Assembly: GCF_026013645.1 (NCBI RefSeq)
Contig: NZ_CP110224.1
Location: 1,054,001 to 1,118,000, forward strand
DNA from: Virgibacillus natechei
Lineage (GTDB): Bacteria > Bacillota > Bacilli > Bacillales > Amphibacillaceae
Length of the DNA: 64,000 bases
Reading direction: 5' to 3'
Part shown: positions 30,158-38,857 of the stretch, piece by piece
Layout: each line of letters starts with the position of its first letter
Position numbering within the stretch: the stretch's first letter is position 1
Position numbers and translations under genes: made by a program
Notes under the pieces: model-generated
The model's database searches: none
What the model was told of the DNA's origin: nothing
The model's input: only the letters and a program-made list of their open reading frames with translations

Positions 30158-31870
30158 ATGAGTCATTCAATCAAACAGCCAAACATGCAGGATTATGATG
30201 AGGCCTATGCAAATTTTTCCTGGAAAGAAGTAGAAGAGGCGTTTTCTTGGCATGAAAGCGGAAAAGTGAATATGGCCTATGAGGCGATTGACCGCCATGC
30301 TGAATCATTCAGGAAGAATAAAGTAGCGTTGTACTATAGTGATGAAAAGCGTGATGAAAAATATACGTTTCAGGATATGAAGTACTTATCCAATACGTTT
30401 GGCAATGTACTGCGCAACCTTGGAATTGAAAAAGGCGAACGGGTATTTTTATTCATGCCCCGCTCACCTGAGATTTATATAAGTATGATGGGAACGCTTA
30501 AAATTGGTGCGATTGCAGGTCCGCTTTTCGAAGCATTCATGGAACAGGCTGTTTTTGATCGATTGGAAAATAGTGATGCTTCCGTACTTGTTACCACGCC
30601 AGAGTTATTACCGCGTGTGCCCTATAAGGAACTTCCTTCTTTAAAACATATTATATTAGTAGGAGACGGGGAAATTCCTAATAATAGTAAAGATATAAAT
30701 TTCTATGTTTATGAACAGGAAATGCGAAAAGCTTCCCGAGAACTAGAGATCGAATGGATGGACCGAGAAGACGGCATGATCCTGCATTACACATCAGGTT
30801 CAACAGGGAAGCCAAAAGGTGTGTTACATGTTCATAACGCTATGATCCATCAGTATCAAACTGCAAAATGGATATTAGATCTGAAAGAGGATGATATATA
30901 CTGGTGTACAGCAGACCCAGGTTGGGTAACAGGTACTTCCTATGGTGTGTTTGGTCCGTGGTTGAATGGTGCCTCCAATGTGATCCGTGGTGGTCGTTTC
31001 AGCCCTGAGGATTGGTATTCCACGATTGAAAAATACCGTGTAACCATTTGGTATAGTGCTCCAACAGCGTTTCGACGACTAATGGCTGTTGATGAAGAAG
31101 GTATAAAGCAATTCGATTTAAGTTCATTGCGACATATTTTAAGTGTTGGTGAACCCTTAAATGCTGAAGTTGTACATTGGGGTAGAAAGGTCTACGGCTT
31201 AAGTATTCATGACCACTGGTGGATGACAGAAACAGGGGGAATTATCGTGTCCAATTATCCTTCCATGGAAATTAAACCTGGTTCGATGGGCAAACCTTTC
31301 CCTGGGGTAGAAGCAGCTATACTGGATGGAGAGGGAAATGAAGTGCCGCGAGGGCAGATGGGTCATTTGTGCGTTAAATCGGGATGGCCAGCGATGATGC
31401 GTCATATATGGAAGAACGAGGAAAAGTTAAATGGTTATTTTGAAATTCCAGGATGGTTTGATTCCGAAGACCTTGCCACAATGGATGAAGATGGATATAT
31501 TTGGTTTGAGGGACGGGATGATGACGTTATTCTCACTTCCGGTGAACGTGTAGGACCTTTTGAGGTAGAGAGCAAACTTGTTGAGCACCCATCTGTTGCA
31601 GAGGCTGCGGTAATTGGGAAGCCTGATCCGGTTCGTGGCGAAATTATCAAAGCATTTGTTTCACTTCGGGAAGGCTATGAAAAGTCAGACGGACTTGAAA
31701 AAGAGCTGCGCGAATTTGTTAAAAAAGGGCTAGCAGCACATGTCGCCCCAAGAGAAGTAGAAATCAGGGACTTCCTGCCGAAAACAAGAAGCGGCAAAAT
31801 CATGCGCCGTGTATTGAAGGCTTGGGAACTGGATCTGCCAACAGGGGATTTATCGACAATGGAAAAATAA
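30158..31870 (+). CDS. acsA: Acetyl-CoA synthetase (AMP-forming), AcsA type
   Basis: A 570-residue ANL-superfamily ligase, close to the length of B. subtilis AcsA. The P-loop-like motif is HYTSGSTGKPKGVLH; WCTADPGWVTGTSYG, DHWWMTETGG and WFEGRDDDVILTSGERVGP follow, with the C-terminal acetylation-type Lys in PKTRSGKIMRR. It forms acetyl-CoA from acetate, ATP and CoA. The ATG at 30158 has GGGGAGGA; the longer TTG start is rejected. Placement after a monocarboxylate symporter supports a role in acid utilisation. Confidence 0.92.
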   Translation: MSHSIKQPNMQDYDEAYANFSWKEVEEAFSWHESGKVNMAYEAIDRHAESFRKNKVALYYSDEKRDEKYTFQDMKYLSNTFGNVLRNLGIEKGERVFLFMPRSPEIYISMMGTLKIGAIAGPLFEAFMEQAVFDRLENSDASVLVTTPELLPRVPYKELPSLKHIILVGDGEIPNNSKDINFYVYEQEMRKASRELEIEWMDREDGMILHYTSGSTGKPKGVLHVHNAMIHQYQTAKWILDLKEDDIYWCTADPGWVTGTSYGVFGPWLNGASNVIRGGRFSPEDWYSTIEKYRVTIWYSAPTAFRRLMAVDEEGIKQFDLSSLRHILSVGEPLNAEVVHWGRKVYGLSIHDHWWMTETGGIIVSNYPSMEIKPGSMGKPFPGVEAAILDGEGNEVPRGQMGHLCVKSGWPAMMRHIWKNEEKLNGYFEIPGWFDSEDLATMDEDGYIWFEGRDDDVILTSGERVGPFEVESKLVEHPSVAEAAVIGKPDPVRGEIIKAFVSLREGYEKSDGLEKELREFVKKGLAAHVAPREVEIRDFLPKTRSGKIMRRVLKAWELDLPTGDLSTMEK

Positions 31871-31946
31871 TACGTGTGGGTTAAAAAGGATGAAGGATCA
31901 TCTGATAGGAGATCTAAATTTTCGAAAAAAGTTTCCAGTCAATGGT

Positions 31947-31976
31947 AACGGACTTCTCTATTTAGGGAAGTCCGTT
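31947..31976 (+). terminator. Hairpin terminator after acsA
   Basis: AACGGACTTC pairs with GAAGTCCGTT around a 10-base loop; the T run is short. Confidence 0.65.
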
Positions 31977-32002
31977 ATATTAACCAATTCAAATTCATTT
32001 AA

Positions 32003-32036
32003 AAAAGCTCTTCCCATCGATGGGAAGAGCTTTTAT
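32003..32036. terminator. Terminator of the cold-shock gene
   Basis: The perfect palindrome AAAGCTCTTCCCAT/ATGGGAAGAGCTTT with A and T flanks works on both strands. Confidence 0.85.
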
Positions 32037-32046
32037 TAATTGTTAA

Positions 32047-32247
32047 TTAGTTTTTCACAACGTTAGTAGCTTGTGGGCCACGGTTACCTTCTTCAATGTC
32101 GAAAGTTACGTTTTGACCTTCATCTAAAGTTTTGAAGCCTTCGCCTTGAATTGCTGAGAAATGTACGAATACATCGTCTCCACCTTCAACTTCGATGAAA
32201 CCGAAACCTTTGTCTGCGTTAAACCATTTTACTGAACCTGTGTTCAT
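32047..32247 (-). CDS. Cold-shock protein (CspA/CspB family)
   Basis: A 66-residue OB-fold RNA chaperone with RNP1 KGFGFIEV and RNP2 VFVHFSAI, which bind single-stranded nucleic acid. GGAGGAATTAAC precedes the ATG. The upstream region to about 32400 is long and AT-rich, as for thermoresponsive csp leaders. The paralogue (cspB, cspC or cspD) cannot be fixed. Confidence 0.95.
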   Translation of the reverse strand: MNTGSVKWFNADKGFGFIEVEGGDDVFVHFSAIQGEGFKTLDEGQNVTFDIEEGNRGPQATNVVKN

Positions 32248-32591
32248 GTTAATTCCTCCAAGTGCTTGATTAGCACATTTATTACTATTTTTGTTCTGGA
32301 TAATAATTCAAGACGATAACTTAAAAGTTACAATATATCTTGTATTGCTAACGAACATCAATAATTAACTTTAGTATAACACAAACTCTAAAAAATATAT
32401 ACATTTTTAAAGAAATAGTTTTAAATTATTCTTTAACAAGGTGTAACGATCAATAAACCCCCACTGAATGAAGTTTTACTATAGATGGAATGACCTTTTC
32501 AATTTCCTAAACTTCACTCATCCGCTTGTGTGAATAAAACTTCATATCTATCCAAAAGCTATGGCAAAAGCAAGGAAGGAGGATGATAACA
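32248..32591. other. Region between the csp and sspP genes
   Basis: This holds the csp leader. An inverted repeat, TGAAGTTTTACTATAG near 32467 against TAAAACTTCAT near 32545, lies upstream of sspP. No further gene is seen. Confidence 0.5.
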
Positions 32592-32744
32592 GTGGGTGGA
32601 AAACCAAAAGGACCGAAGCAGCAGGAACATCCGAACTTACCACAAAGTCCACAGAACCCGGATGGCGAACCATTGAGGGGTTCAAAAAAAGTGAAAAATG
32701 CCAATCACTCAAGGCAAAATAAGAATCCGAATCATGGATTATAG
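32592..32744 (+). CDS. sspP: Small acid-soluble spore protein P
   Basis: A 50-residue, Gly/Pro/Asn/Lys-rich protein whose C-terminal part GEPLRGSKKVKNANHSRQNK matches the conserved block of SspP from B. subtilis. It is a minor spore-core protein made in the forespore. AAGGAGG at 32576-32582 abuts the ATG at 32583, so the GTG at 32592 is the better start. sspO, its usual partner, is not adjacent. Confidence 0.8.
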   Translation: MGGKPKGPKQQEHPNLPQSPQNPDGEPLRGSKKVKNANHSRQNKNPNHGL

Positions 32745-32977
32745 GCACCTGATATTGGTGAAAATATAAAATCGCAAGTGAAACACTGCAAATCAACTAA
32801 CCATATAATTAGCTCTGCTTAAATGTGATAGGCACTGCTACTTTGAATTAGATAACTGGTAAGACGAGGTGGACGCAAGAACATTCGCCATATAGCAGTC
32901 CCCTCGTTAACCAGATGTTAAAATGATATTATGTTTTTAAAAAGATACTTCTTGTTTTACATTTCATACTGCCCTTT
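32745..32977. other. Intergenic region, no gene
   Basis: I see no coding or RNA signal apart from the terminator at its right end. Confidence 0.5.
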
Positions 32978-33016
32978 AACCCCTTTTTGCTGTATCCTAA
33001 ACAAGAAGGGGTTTTT
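32978..33016 (+). terminator. Terminator preceding structured repeat A
   Basis: AACCCCTTTTTG pairs with CAAGAAGGGGTT, then a T tract. Confidence 0.75.
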
Positions 33017-33021
33017 ATTTA

Positions 33022-33109
33022 GCAGTTAACAAAGTATAAAAACTTTCTTACTGCATAAGTGCAACTAAGGTTGTCACTTAAAGGCTTGGTGACAACCAAG
33101 TTTTCTAAT
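33022..33109 (+). repeat. Structured dispersed repeat, copy A
   Basis: An 88-nt element. Hairpin 1 is GCAGT/ACTGC with inner AAAGT/ACTTT; then comes the invariant core CTGCATAAGTGCAACTAAG. Hairpin 2 is GGTTGTCAC/GTGACAACC with loop containing AAAGGCTTG, and the end is CCAAGTTTTCTAAT. Copies B (48812) and C (60811) share core and ends. It ends 19 bp before the Dph6-like gene. Confidence 0.8.
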
Positions 33110-33128
33110 ATGAACAGGAGTTGAGACG

Positions 33129-33734
33129 ATGACTAAAAAGGTCGCATTATCCTTCAGTGGCGGGAAGGATAGTTGTTTGGCACTTTATCAGTTGCAGGAA
33201 CAAAATATTGATGTTGCTTGTCTGGTTACGACGGTATGGAAAAGAAACCAGCAAACAGTTGCGCACGATGAGAAACGTGATCGAATCAAGGATCAGGCAG
33301 AAAGCTTTAACATACCTGTACACTTTATAGAAACCGATTTTGATACATATAAGACAGATTTCGTGGAAACCTTGAAAGAATTAAAGCGTCTTTTCGCTAT
33401 TGATGGGGTTGCTTTTGGTGATATATACCTAAAAGGACATCGTGAGTGGGGCGAAGAGGTCGCAAAAGAAGCTGAACTTAAAGCATTCTATCCATTGTGG
33501 TCGAAGAAAGCGGATGCATTGGATTTATTGCGGGAATTTGTGTTATTGGATTTTAAAGCGGAAGTCATTAAAGTGGATGCTACAAAACTTCCCCAAGAGT
33601 GGGTTGGCCGTAGATTGGATGAGGCATTTATACAAGCTATCATGCAACAAGATGTGTGTCCGATGGGGGAGTCAGGCGAATATCATACCACCGTGTTTGA
33701 TGGGCCGGTATTCAGATATCACCTCCGTGATTAA
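33129..33734 (+). CDS. Dph6-like ATP-pyrophosphatase (adenine nucleotide alpha hydrolase)
   Basis: A 201-residue PP-loop protein: SFSGGKDSCLAL binds ATP, and CPMGESGEYHT is the second signature of the Dph6/MJ0570 family. Eukaryotic members amidate diphthine on EF2, which bacteria lack, so the bacterial substrate is unknown. GAACAGGAGTTGAGACG precedes the ATG. The structured repeat A lies in its 5' region. Confidence 0.83.
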   Translation: MTKKVALSFSGGKDSCLALYQLQEQNIDVACLVTTVWKRNQQTVAHDEKRDRIKDQAESFNIPVHFIETDFDTYKTDFVETLKELKRLFAIDGVAFGDIYLKGHREWGEEVAKEAELKAFYPLWSKKADALDLLREFVLLDFKAEVIKVDATKLPQEWVGRRLDEAFIQAIMQQDVCPMGESGEYHTTVFDGPVFRYHLRD

Positions 33735-33891
33735 ATGTGAATAGAATATCATTACTTTTCCAGAGCTATTGATAGCATTAGGTTCATCCATCTTTTTCAA
33801 TTGGGAGAAAGTTACGATGAACAAAGGGTTTGTTAGACCATTATTAGGAGAAGTTTTATAGATATATTTTTTAATTGGGTACGTGTCTTAT

Positions 33892-33919
33892 ACAGATCCT
33901 GTGTATATACCATATATTA
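33892..33919 (+). promoter_or_regulatory. Sigma-K promoter of the cotD-like gene
   Basis: ACA at 33892-33894, 16 bp, then CATATATTA at 33911-33919, matching the mother-cell sigma-K consensus mACm-N16-CATAnnnTA. Confidence 0.65.
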
Positions 33920-33952
33920 GTAGTGAACCTAATACTGGAAAGGGGATTTTAA

Positions 33953-34195
33953 ATGAGACATCGTCATGGACCGCATTGCGGATGCCCGCAGACAGTAGTT
34001 CATCCGACAAAGCATAATTGTGTGAATAAGTACTCTGAAAGCGTTGTGAAGCATGTGCACCCTTCACATACGACTGTCATGAATCATCATCTAGTTAAAA
34101 ATCAGCATGTTTTTCCGCATTCAACCTCTGTTCAAAATACGACGAACTGTGTAGATGAATTTCCACAAGGTAGACCAGGAATGCGTAGGTGGTAA
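33953..34195 (+). CDS. cotD: CotD-family spore coat protein
   Basis: An 80-residue His- and Cys-containing protein (MRHRHGPHCGC, VVKHVHPSHTT, FPHSTSVQNTT). The HVHPxHTT and xNHH blocks match CotD inner-coat proteins. AAAGGGG precedes the ATG. The sigma-K promoter 34 bp upstream supports mother-cell expression. Confidence 0.82.
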   Translation: MRHRHGPHCGCPQTVVHPTKHNCVNKYSESVVKHVHPSHTTVMNHHLVKNQHVFPHSTSVQNTTNCVDEFPQGRPGMRRW

Positions 34196-34273
34196 AAGCC
34201 GAGTATATGATGTTAAGTTAGAAGAACTGGCATAACGATGTCAGTTCTTTTATTTAAAGGGGATGTAAAATGT

Positions 34274-34828
34274 ATGAAGATTATAACTGTAACAGGCTAT
34301 AAACCAATGGAGTTAGGGATATTTAAAGAAGACGATACGAAAATTAAATTCATTAAAGCAGCAATCGAGAAGAAACTCATCGGATTTATAGAAGAGGGTC
34401 TGGAATGGGTGCTGATTTCTGGCCAAATGGGTGTGGAATTATGGACTGCTGAGGTTGTGTTGGAATTAAAGGAAATGTATGATATTAAAGTCGCTATCAT
34501 ACCCCCGTTTGAGAACCAGGAAAATCGCTGGCCAGAACAAATCCAGCAAAAATATCAAGAACTTATTCAAGCTGTTGATTTTTATAAACCTATTTATAAA
34601 GGCGATTATAAGGGAGCGTTCCAATTTAAAGCGAAAAATTTGTGGCTAATAGATAAAAGTGATGGTTGTCTGTTACTAATGGATGACGAATTTCGTGGTA
34701 GTAATCGATTTTTTTATGACATTGCGATGGAAGCGGAAAAGGATTATCCCGTTCATCTTATTACACCTGCTGACTTGGAGGATATCGTTGATGAAATGCA
34801 AATGGCGGATCCAGATTATTGGGAATGA
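34274..34828 (+). CDS. ypsA: YpsA-like SLOG-domain protein (DUF1273)
   Basis: A 184-residue Rossmann-like SLOG-superfamily protein: TGYKPMELGIF at the N-terminus, ISGQMGVELWTAEVVLELK and AIIPPFENQENRWPEQ are family blocks. SLOG proteins bind nucleotide-like ligands. B. subtilis YpsA is linked to cell division and stress. The ATG at 34274 is used because the longer start lacks homology. Confidence 0.8.
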   Translation: MKIITVTGYKPMELGIFKEDDTKIKFIKAAIEKKLIGFIEEGLEWVLISGQMGVELWTAEVVLELKEMYDIKVAIIPPFENQENRWPEQIQQKYQELIQAVDFYKPIYKGDYKGAFQFKAKNLWLIDKSDGCLLLMDDEFRGSNRFFYDIAMEAEKDYPVHLITPADLEDIVDEMQMADPDYWE

Positions 34829-34906
34829 TCTAGTGGGAAGTATATAATTATTTTGTCCAAACATACATATTAGGTAGCAAAGCTAATTTTAAAGGGGGAA
34901 GTGAGT

Positions 34907-35575
34907 ATGTATTATCATTATGTACCTCAATTTAGACAACCGCTACCTAGCGTGGAATCTCAAACAAAGGTCATGACAGTTACTGGAACAGGAAGTGTTA
35001 CGGTAAGGCCTGATATTGTCACCGTACAGTTAGAAGTTAGGACGGAAAATACACTGCTTCAGCAAGCTCAGCAGGAAAATGCCAACACCATGAATCAAGT
35101 TATTCAAGCACTTATGGATGCAGGAATTGCTCGTGAGTCTATTCAAACAACTGCCTACACGATTAATCCGAGATATGATTACATGGAAGGAGAGCAAGTA
35201 TTTAGAGGGTATGAAGTAAAAAATGAAATCACGGTTCGGATTAGGAATACGAATCATGCAGGTAGTATTATTGATGTTGCTGTCCAAAGTGGTGTGAATC
35301 GCGTAGCGGATATTCGGTTTACGGTTGAAAATGAGCAACATTATTACGAGCAAGCACTAAATGCCTCTCTCCAACAGGCCAGTTCTAAAGCCAAAACAAT
35401 TGCTGAGACAATGCAGTTACCCCTCGACCCTATACCAATTACAATTGTTGAACAATTAAGTGAACCCCCTAGGACGTACCAAACAATGCTTGCTACAGAT
35501 GAAAGTATGACTACACCGATTGAACCAGGCCAAATGATCATAAGGGCATCCGTTGAAGTGAAATTTCAGTATTAG
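34907..35575 (+). CDS. SIMPL-domain protein (DUF541)
   Basis: A 222-residue protein opening MYYHYVPQFRQPLPSV and then the SIMPL domain (VTGTGSVTVRPDIVTVQLEV, IQTTAYTINPRYDY, GYEVKNEITVRI, IRASVEVKFQY). Unlike many relatives (YggE), it has no clear signal peptide. Function is unknown; some family members affect oxidative stress. The ATG at 34907 follows AAAGGGGG. Confidence 0.8.
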   Translation: MYYHYVPQFRQPLPSVESQTKVMTVTGTGSVTVRPDIVTVQLEVRTENTLLQQAQQENANTMNQVIQALMDAGIARESIQTTAYTINPRYDYMEGEQVFRGYEVKNEITVRIRNTNHAGSIIDVAVQSGVNRVADIRFTVENEQHYYEQALNASLQQASSKAKTIAETMQLPLDPIPITIVEQLSEPPRTYQTMLATDESMTTPIEPGQMIIRASVEVKFQY

Positions 35576-35694
35576 AATTGCAGGATTATACCTTTCTAAA
35601 ACTATACATGTCCACCTTCTTTGCAGAAATATAAGCTCACTGAAGAGTGAAGCTATGATGATAGTTCCTGTATTTTGAAAAATCGCTACCCTGA

Positions 35695-35728
35695 AAAAAG
35701 CCTGTTTCTTCTTAGAACCAGGCTTTTA
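35695..35728. terminator. Bidirectional terminator
   Basis: AAAAGCCTG pairs with CAGGCTTTT between the convergent SIMPL and small membrane protein genes. Confidence 0.75.
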
Positions 35729-35776
35729 GATAGTATCTGATTGTATAAACTAATTCCATATAAATTAGAGTGGAGG

Positions 35777-35950
35777 TTATGTTTTCTTTGTCCGGAAACT
35801 TTGTATACTTAGGATAGTAGATAAAACAAAAATTAATACCATCCAAATGGCTGTCACATTATGTATGTTGAAATAACTCAAAACACCTAGTAGATCTAAA
35901 ACGCCAACAAATCCACATACAGTTAAAGCAGTCTTAAAAAACTTCATCAT
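35777..35950 (-). CDS. Small membrane protein, 57 residues
   Basis: MMKFFKTALTVCGFVGVLDL starts a protein with two membrane helices and a basic end (RTKKT). AGAGGTTTA precedes the double ATG; longer in-frame starts include an implausible charged stretch. No family is recognised. Confidence 0.6.
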   Translation of the reverse strand: MMKFFKTALTVCGFVGVLDLLGVLSYFNIHNVTAIWMVLIFVLSTILSIQSFRTKKT

Positions 35951-36143
35951 TAAACCTCTTTTCGAACATCTTTCTAAATTTTTCTTCACGAAAAAGTTTT
36001 CCGATCGATTCATTGCTAAAAATATAATTCATCGTATCAGCCCTTTTATCTTGCGAATCTATCAAATCTAACTCTTATTCTAACATTGAACTTCGTTTTG
36101 ACCAAAAAATACATATTTGATTCGTTACATTATTTAAAATACT

Positions 36144-36173
36144 TTGACCGATACTGGAAGAACCACGTACAAT
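36144..36173 (+). promoter_or_regulatory. Sigma-A promoter of the ABC exporter
   Basis: TTGACC, 18-bp spacer, TACAAT, 31 bp before the ATP-binding gene. Confidence 0.6.
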
Positions 36174-36204
36174 AGATGAAAAAGCATCTGCAAAGGAGAT
36201 ACCT

Positions 36205-36996
36205 ATGACTGTAGCATCAATTAAACTAACAAATATTACAAAATCATACCGTAAACAACTAGCAGTACATAATCTTAATCTGGAAATTCCTAAAGGGGAA
36301 CTGTTTGGCTTTTTAGGACCAAATGGAGCAGGGAAAACAACGACAATTAAAATGATGACGGGTTTACTGGAACCATCGACTGGGTCAGTTGAAATAGGCG
36401 GTATCAATATCTGGGAAGAACCGATCGAGGCAAAGAAACTCATTGCTTATGTTCCTGACCAACCAAATCTGTATCCAAAATTAACAGGTTGGGATTATCT
36501 CGAATTTATCGCATCTGTTTTTCGAATTCCACAAGATACATTTCAAGCAAAAGCAGAAGAATTACTACGTGTGTTTCGTTTAACAGACCGAGCAGATGAA
36601 TTAATTGAAGGTTATTCCCATGGAATGAAGCAAAAAATAGCAATATGTGGAGCATTGGTTCATGAACCTGATGTGCTATTTTTAGATGAACCAACTGTGG
36701 GACTTGATCCCCAAAGTGCACGAAGCTTGAAAAGTTTGCTTAGAAGATTATGTGATAACGGTATGACGGCATTTGTCTCAACACATATCTTAGAGATTGC
36801 TGAACAAATGTGTGATCGTATTGGGATTATCTCGGATGGACGTATTATCGCACTTGGAACAATGGATGAACTCAAAACACATGAGGAAAAAGGAGAGCAA
36901 AGCCTTGAAGATATCTTCCTGGAGCTAACAGGTGGTGAGGAGCAGCAAGACATAATTAGTGAAATTTCAAAAGAAGATCAAGGTGATAGCAAATGA
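36205..36996 (+). CDS. ABC transporter ATP-binding protein
   Basis: A 263-residue ATPase. Walker A is GPNGAGKTTT, the signature is YSHGMKQKIAICGAL (a degenerate LSGGQ common in ABC-2 exporters), Walker B is DVLFLDEPTVGLD and the switch His is in VSTHILE. AAGGAGATACCT precedes the ATG. Its stop overlaps the permease start by four bases. The substrate is unknown. Confidence 0.9.
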   Translation: MTVASIKLTNITKSYRKQLAVHNLNLEIPKGELFGFLGPNGAGKTTTIKMMTGLLEPSTGSVEIGGINIWEEPIEAKKLIAYVPDQPNLYPKLTGWDYLEFIASVFRIPQDTFQAKAEELLRVFRLTDRADELIEGYSHGMKQKIAICGALVHEPDVLFLDEPTVGLDPQSARSLKSLLRRLCDNGMTAFVSTHILEIAEQMCDRIGIISDGRIIALGTMDELKTHEEKGEQSLEDIFLELTGGEEQQDIISEISKEDQGDSK

Positions 36997-38762
36997 TGAA
37001 GGTGCTTCTGAAAAATCAGCGTAAACTGATATTAAATGCTATTAAATCACAAAGCAGATCCAATTTCATTAGCTATTTACTTTCATTTATCGTGGTTGGT
37101 GTTCTGCTGATTTTCCTGGGCAGGGGTGTTTTGGCTGTAGGTGAATCTATTACGGAACCAGTACTTTTAGGTATTTTAGGTTACGGCTTTTTAGTTAGTA
37201 TCGTTTTTATTATTTTATTAAGTGTGCCACAAGTATTTAAGCACTTGTATGCTGCAACTGATTTAGGTTTACTTTTCACGTTGCCTATCCCAACACGACA
37301 TATTTTCTGGATAAAATATCTGCAAAGTTTTATTGGTATTCCCTTGCTGATCTTTGTGTTTCTAGCTGTGCTACTAGTTATTTACGGGATTTTAGTGGAT
37401 GCGAGCTTGATCTTTTACCCTGTCTCATTTTTTGTTCTACTCGCACTAATGGTCATCGCCCTATCCCTTGCTTATTTAATAAACCTTGTGCTAATACAGA
37501 TTATCCCTGCGAGTAAGGTTAATGAGTTACTGATGCCGATCGTAAGTGTTGTTGCAGGACTGTTTGGCTATCTTACGGTTATGATACCGAATATGGCAAA
37601 TGAGGGATCGATAGTAGATTCACTTTTAGCTGGTCTTCCATTATTTCCTGACTGGGTTCCTGTCACATGGGCATGTGATGCGATCGTATATGCAATGAAC
37701 GGGACAACTGATTTACTACTTCCGTTCATATTATTAATGGTTCTTGCTATTCTTATGGTGTCGGTGACATCTATGCTTGTGGAAAAAGGTTTTCGTACTG
37801 GTTGGATTCGGTTAAGTGAAGGTGGGGGGAAGAAGAAAAAGAAACAAAAGGCTGCGAAAAGAGGCCAACGTACAACTCGTCATCCTGTTATTGCGATTGG
37901 AAAAAAAGAATGGTTTGCGATTAAGCGTGATATGCGGGAATGGGTCATCTTTTTACCTATTTCATTCATTATTATTATCCCGTTGATTAGTTTGTTCAGT
38001 AGTGGATCAGCACTCAGTGATTTACAAGGGTTTAACGAAATATCATGGCCGATCGCACAGATTGTTTTTCTCTTTATTTATGCTATTTTTAATGGACAAC
38101 TGGCTGCTTTTTCCATTGGACGAGAAGGCGTGTCCGTTTGGATATTACGAACACTTCCATTAACTGGTCGCGATATTGCGCTTGGAAAACTGTGGATTAG
38201 CTGGGTGTTGCCGTTTATTCTGTTGACTGTGCTTGAAGTGATTATTGGGATTTTGCTAGGTTGGACGATCACGCAATTTATTATTGGGGTTGCAGTGAAA
38301 GCAGCTATCACGATTGGAATTAGTGCGATTGGATTATGGCTTGGTACAACCGGATCTAAATATAACCCGTCCAACCCACAGCAACGGGTGAAATTCGGAA
38401 CAGCTATTCTCCTAATGGTTGTGTCCTATGTTTATCTGTTTGTTGCTTTAGTCCCGTATGTGCTTTTGGTCATTCCAGGTGATGTCGGGTCATTTCTGAC
38501 AGAGATAAGTACTGATTTATCTGGATTTTTTGGAGCATTTGTTGGACTTTTTGCAACACTTCTATCCTGGAAGGCGAGCTATCCAGCACTTATGATCATC
38601 CTTGGTATTGTTGCTATGCTCATCGTTTCGTTGGGAGTTGCTGCACTGTTCACGTCAGCAAGTGGACGTCGAATTGACAAAGGACTAGAAATTGAAATTG
38701 TAAATGAAAGTAATGCTAAAGCATTGTTTAAAAATAAAAAATCCGGTGGTAGTCTGTATTAA
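36993..38762 (+). CDS. ABC-2 type permease, large
   Basis: A 589-residue membrane protein with about 12-14 helices in two bundles separated by a very basic linker near residue 280 (GGGKKKKKQKAAKRGQ). One ATPase plus one large permease implies an exporter without binding protein. It is coupled to the ATPase gene by ATGA overlap. The substrate is not inferable. Confidence 0.82.
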   Translation: MMKVLLKNQRKLILNAIKSQSRSNFISYLLSFIVVGVLLIFLGRGVLAVGESITEPVLLGILGYGFLVSIVFIILLSVPQVFKHLYAATDLGLLFTLPIPTRHIFWIKYLQSFIGIPLLIFVFLAVLLVIYGILVDASLIFYPVSFFVLLALMVIALSLAYLINLVLIQIIPASKVNELLMPIVSVVAGLFGYLTVMIPNMANEGSIVDSLLAGLPLFPDWVPVTWACDAIVYAMNGTTDLLLPFILLMVLAILMVSVTSMLVEKGFRTGWIRLSEGGGKKKKKQKAAKRGQRTTRHPVIAIGKKEWFAIKRDMREWVIFLPISFIIIIPLISLFSSGSALSDLQGFNEISWPIAQIVFLFIYAIFNGQLAAFSIGREGVSVWILRTLPLTGRDIALGKLWISWVLPFILLTVLEVIIGILLGWTITQFIIGVAVKAAITIGISAIGLWLGTTGSKYNPSNPQQRVKFGTAILLMVVSYVYLFVALVPYVLLVIPGDVGSFLTEISTDLSGFFGAFVGLFATLLSWKASYPALMIILGIVAMLIVSLGVAALFTSASGRRIDKGLEIEIVNESNAKALFKNKKSGGSLY

Positions 38763-38806
38763 CAGGAGGGATTGTTAGCTGAGAGGAACGATGAGGACTT
38801 TTTTAA

Positions 38807-38848
38807 AAAACGAAAAGGCATTGTACAAACGCAATGCCTTTTCGTTTT
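38807..38848. terminator. Bidirectional terminator
   Basis: AAAACGAAAAGGCATTG pairs with CAATGCCTTTTCGTTTT: 17 bp, between the permease and the converging doc remnant. Confidence 0.9.
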
Positions 38849-38857
38849 CCCATTTGC

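Noticed and set aside
33022..33109. Structured repeat as a T-box or known riboswitch
   Set aside because: No T-box sequence, specifier loop or aptamer core that I recognise, and copy C is antisense to the nearest gene.
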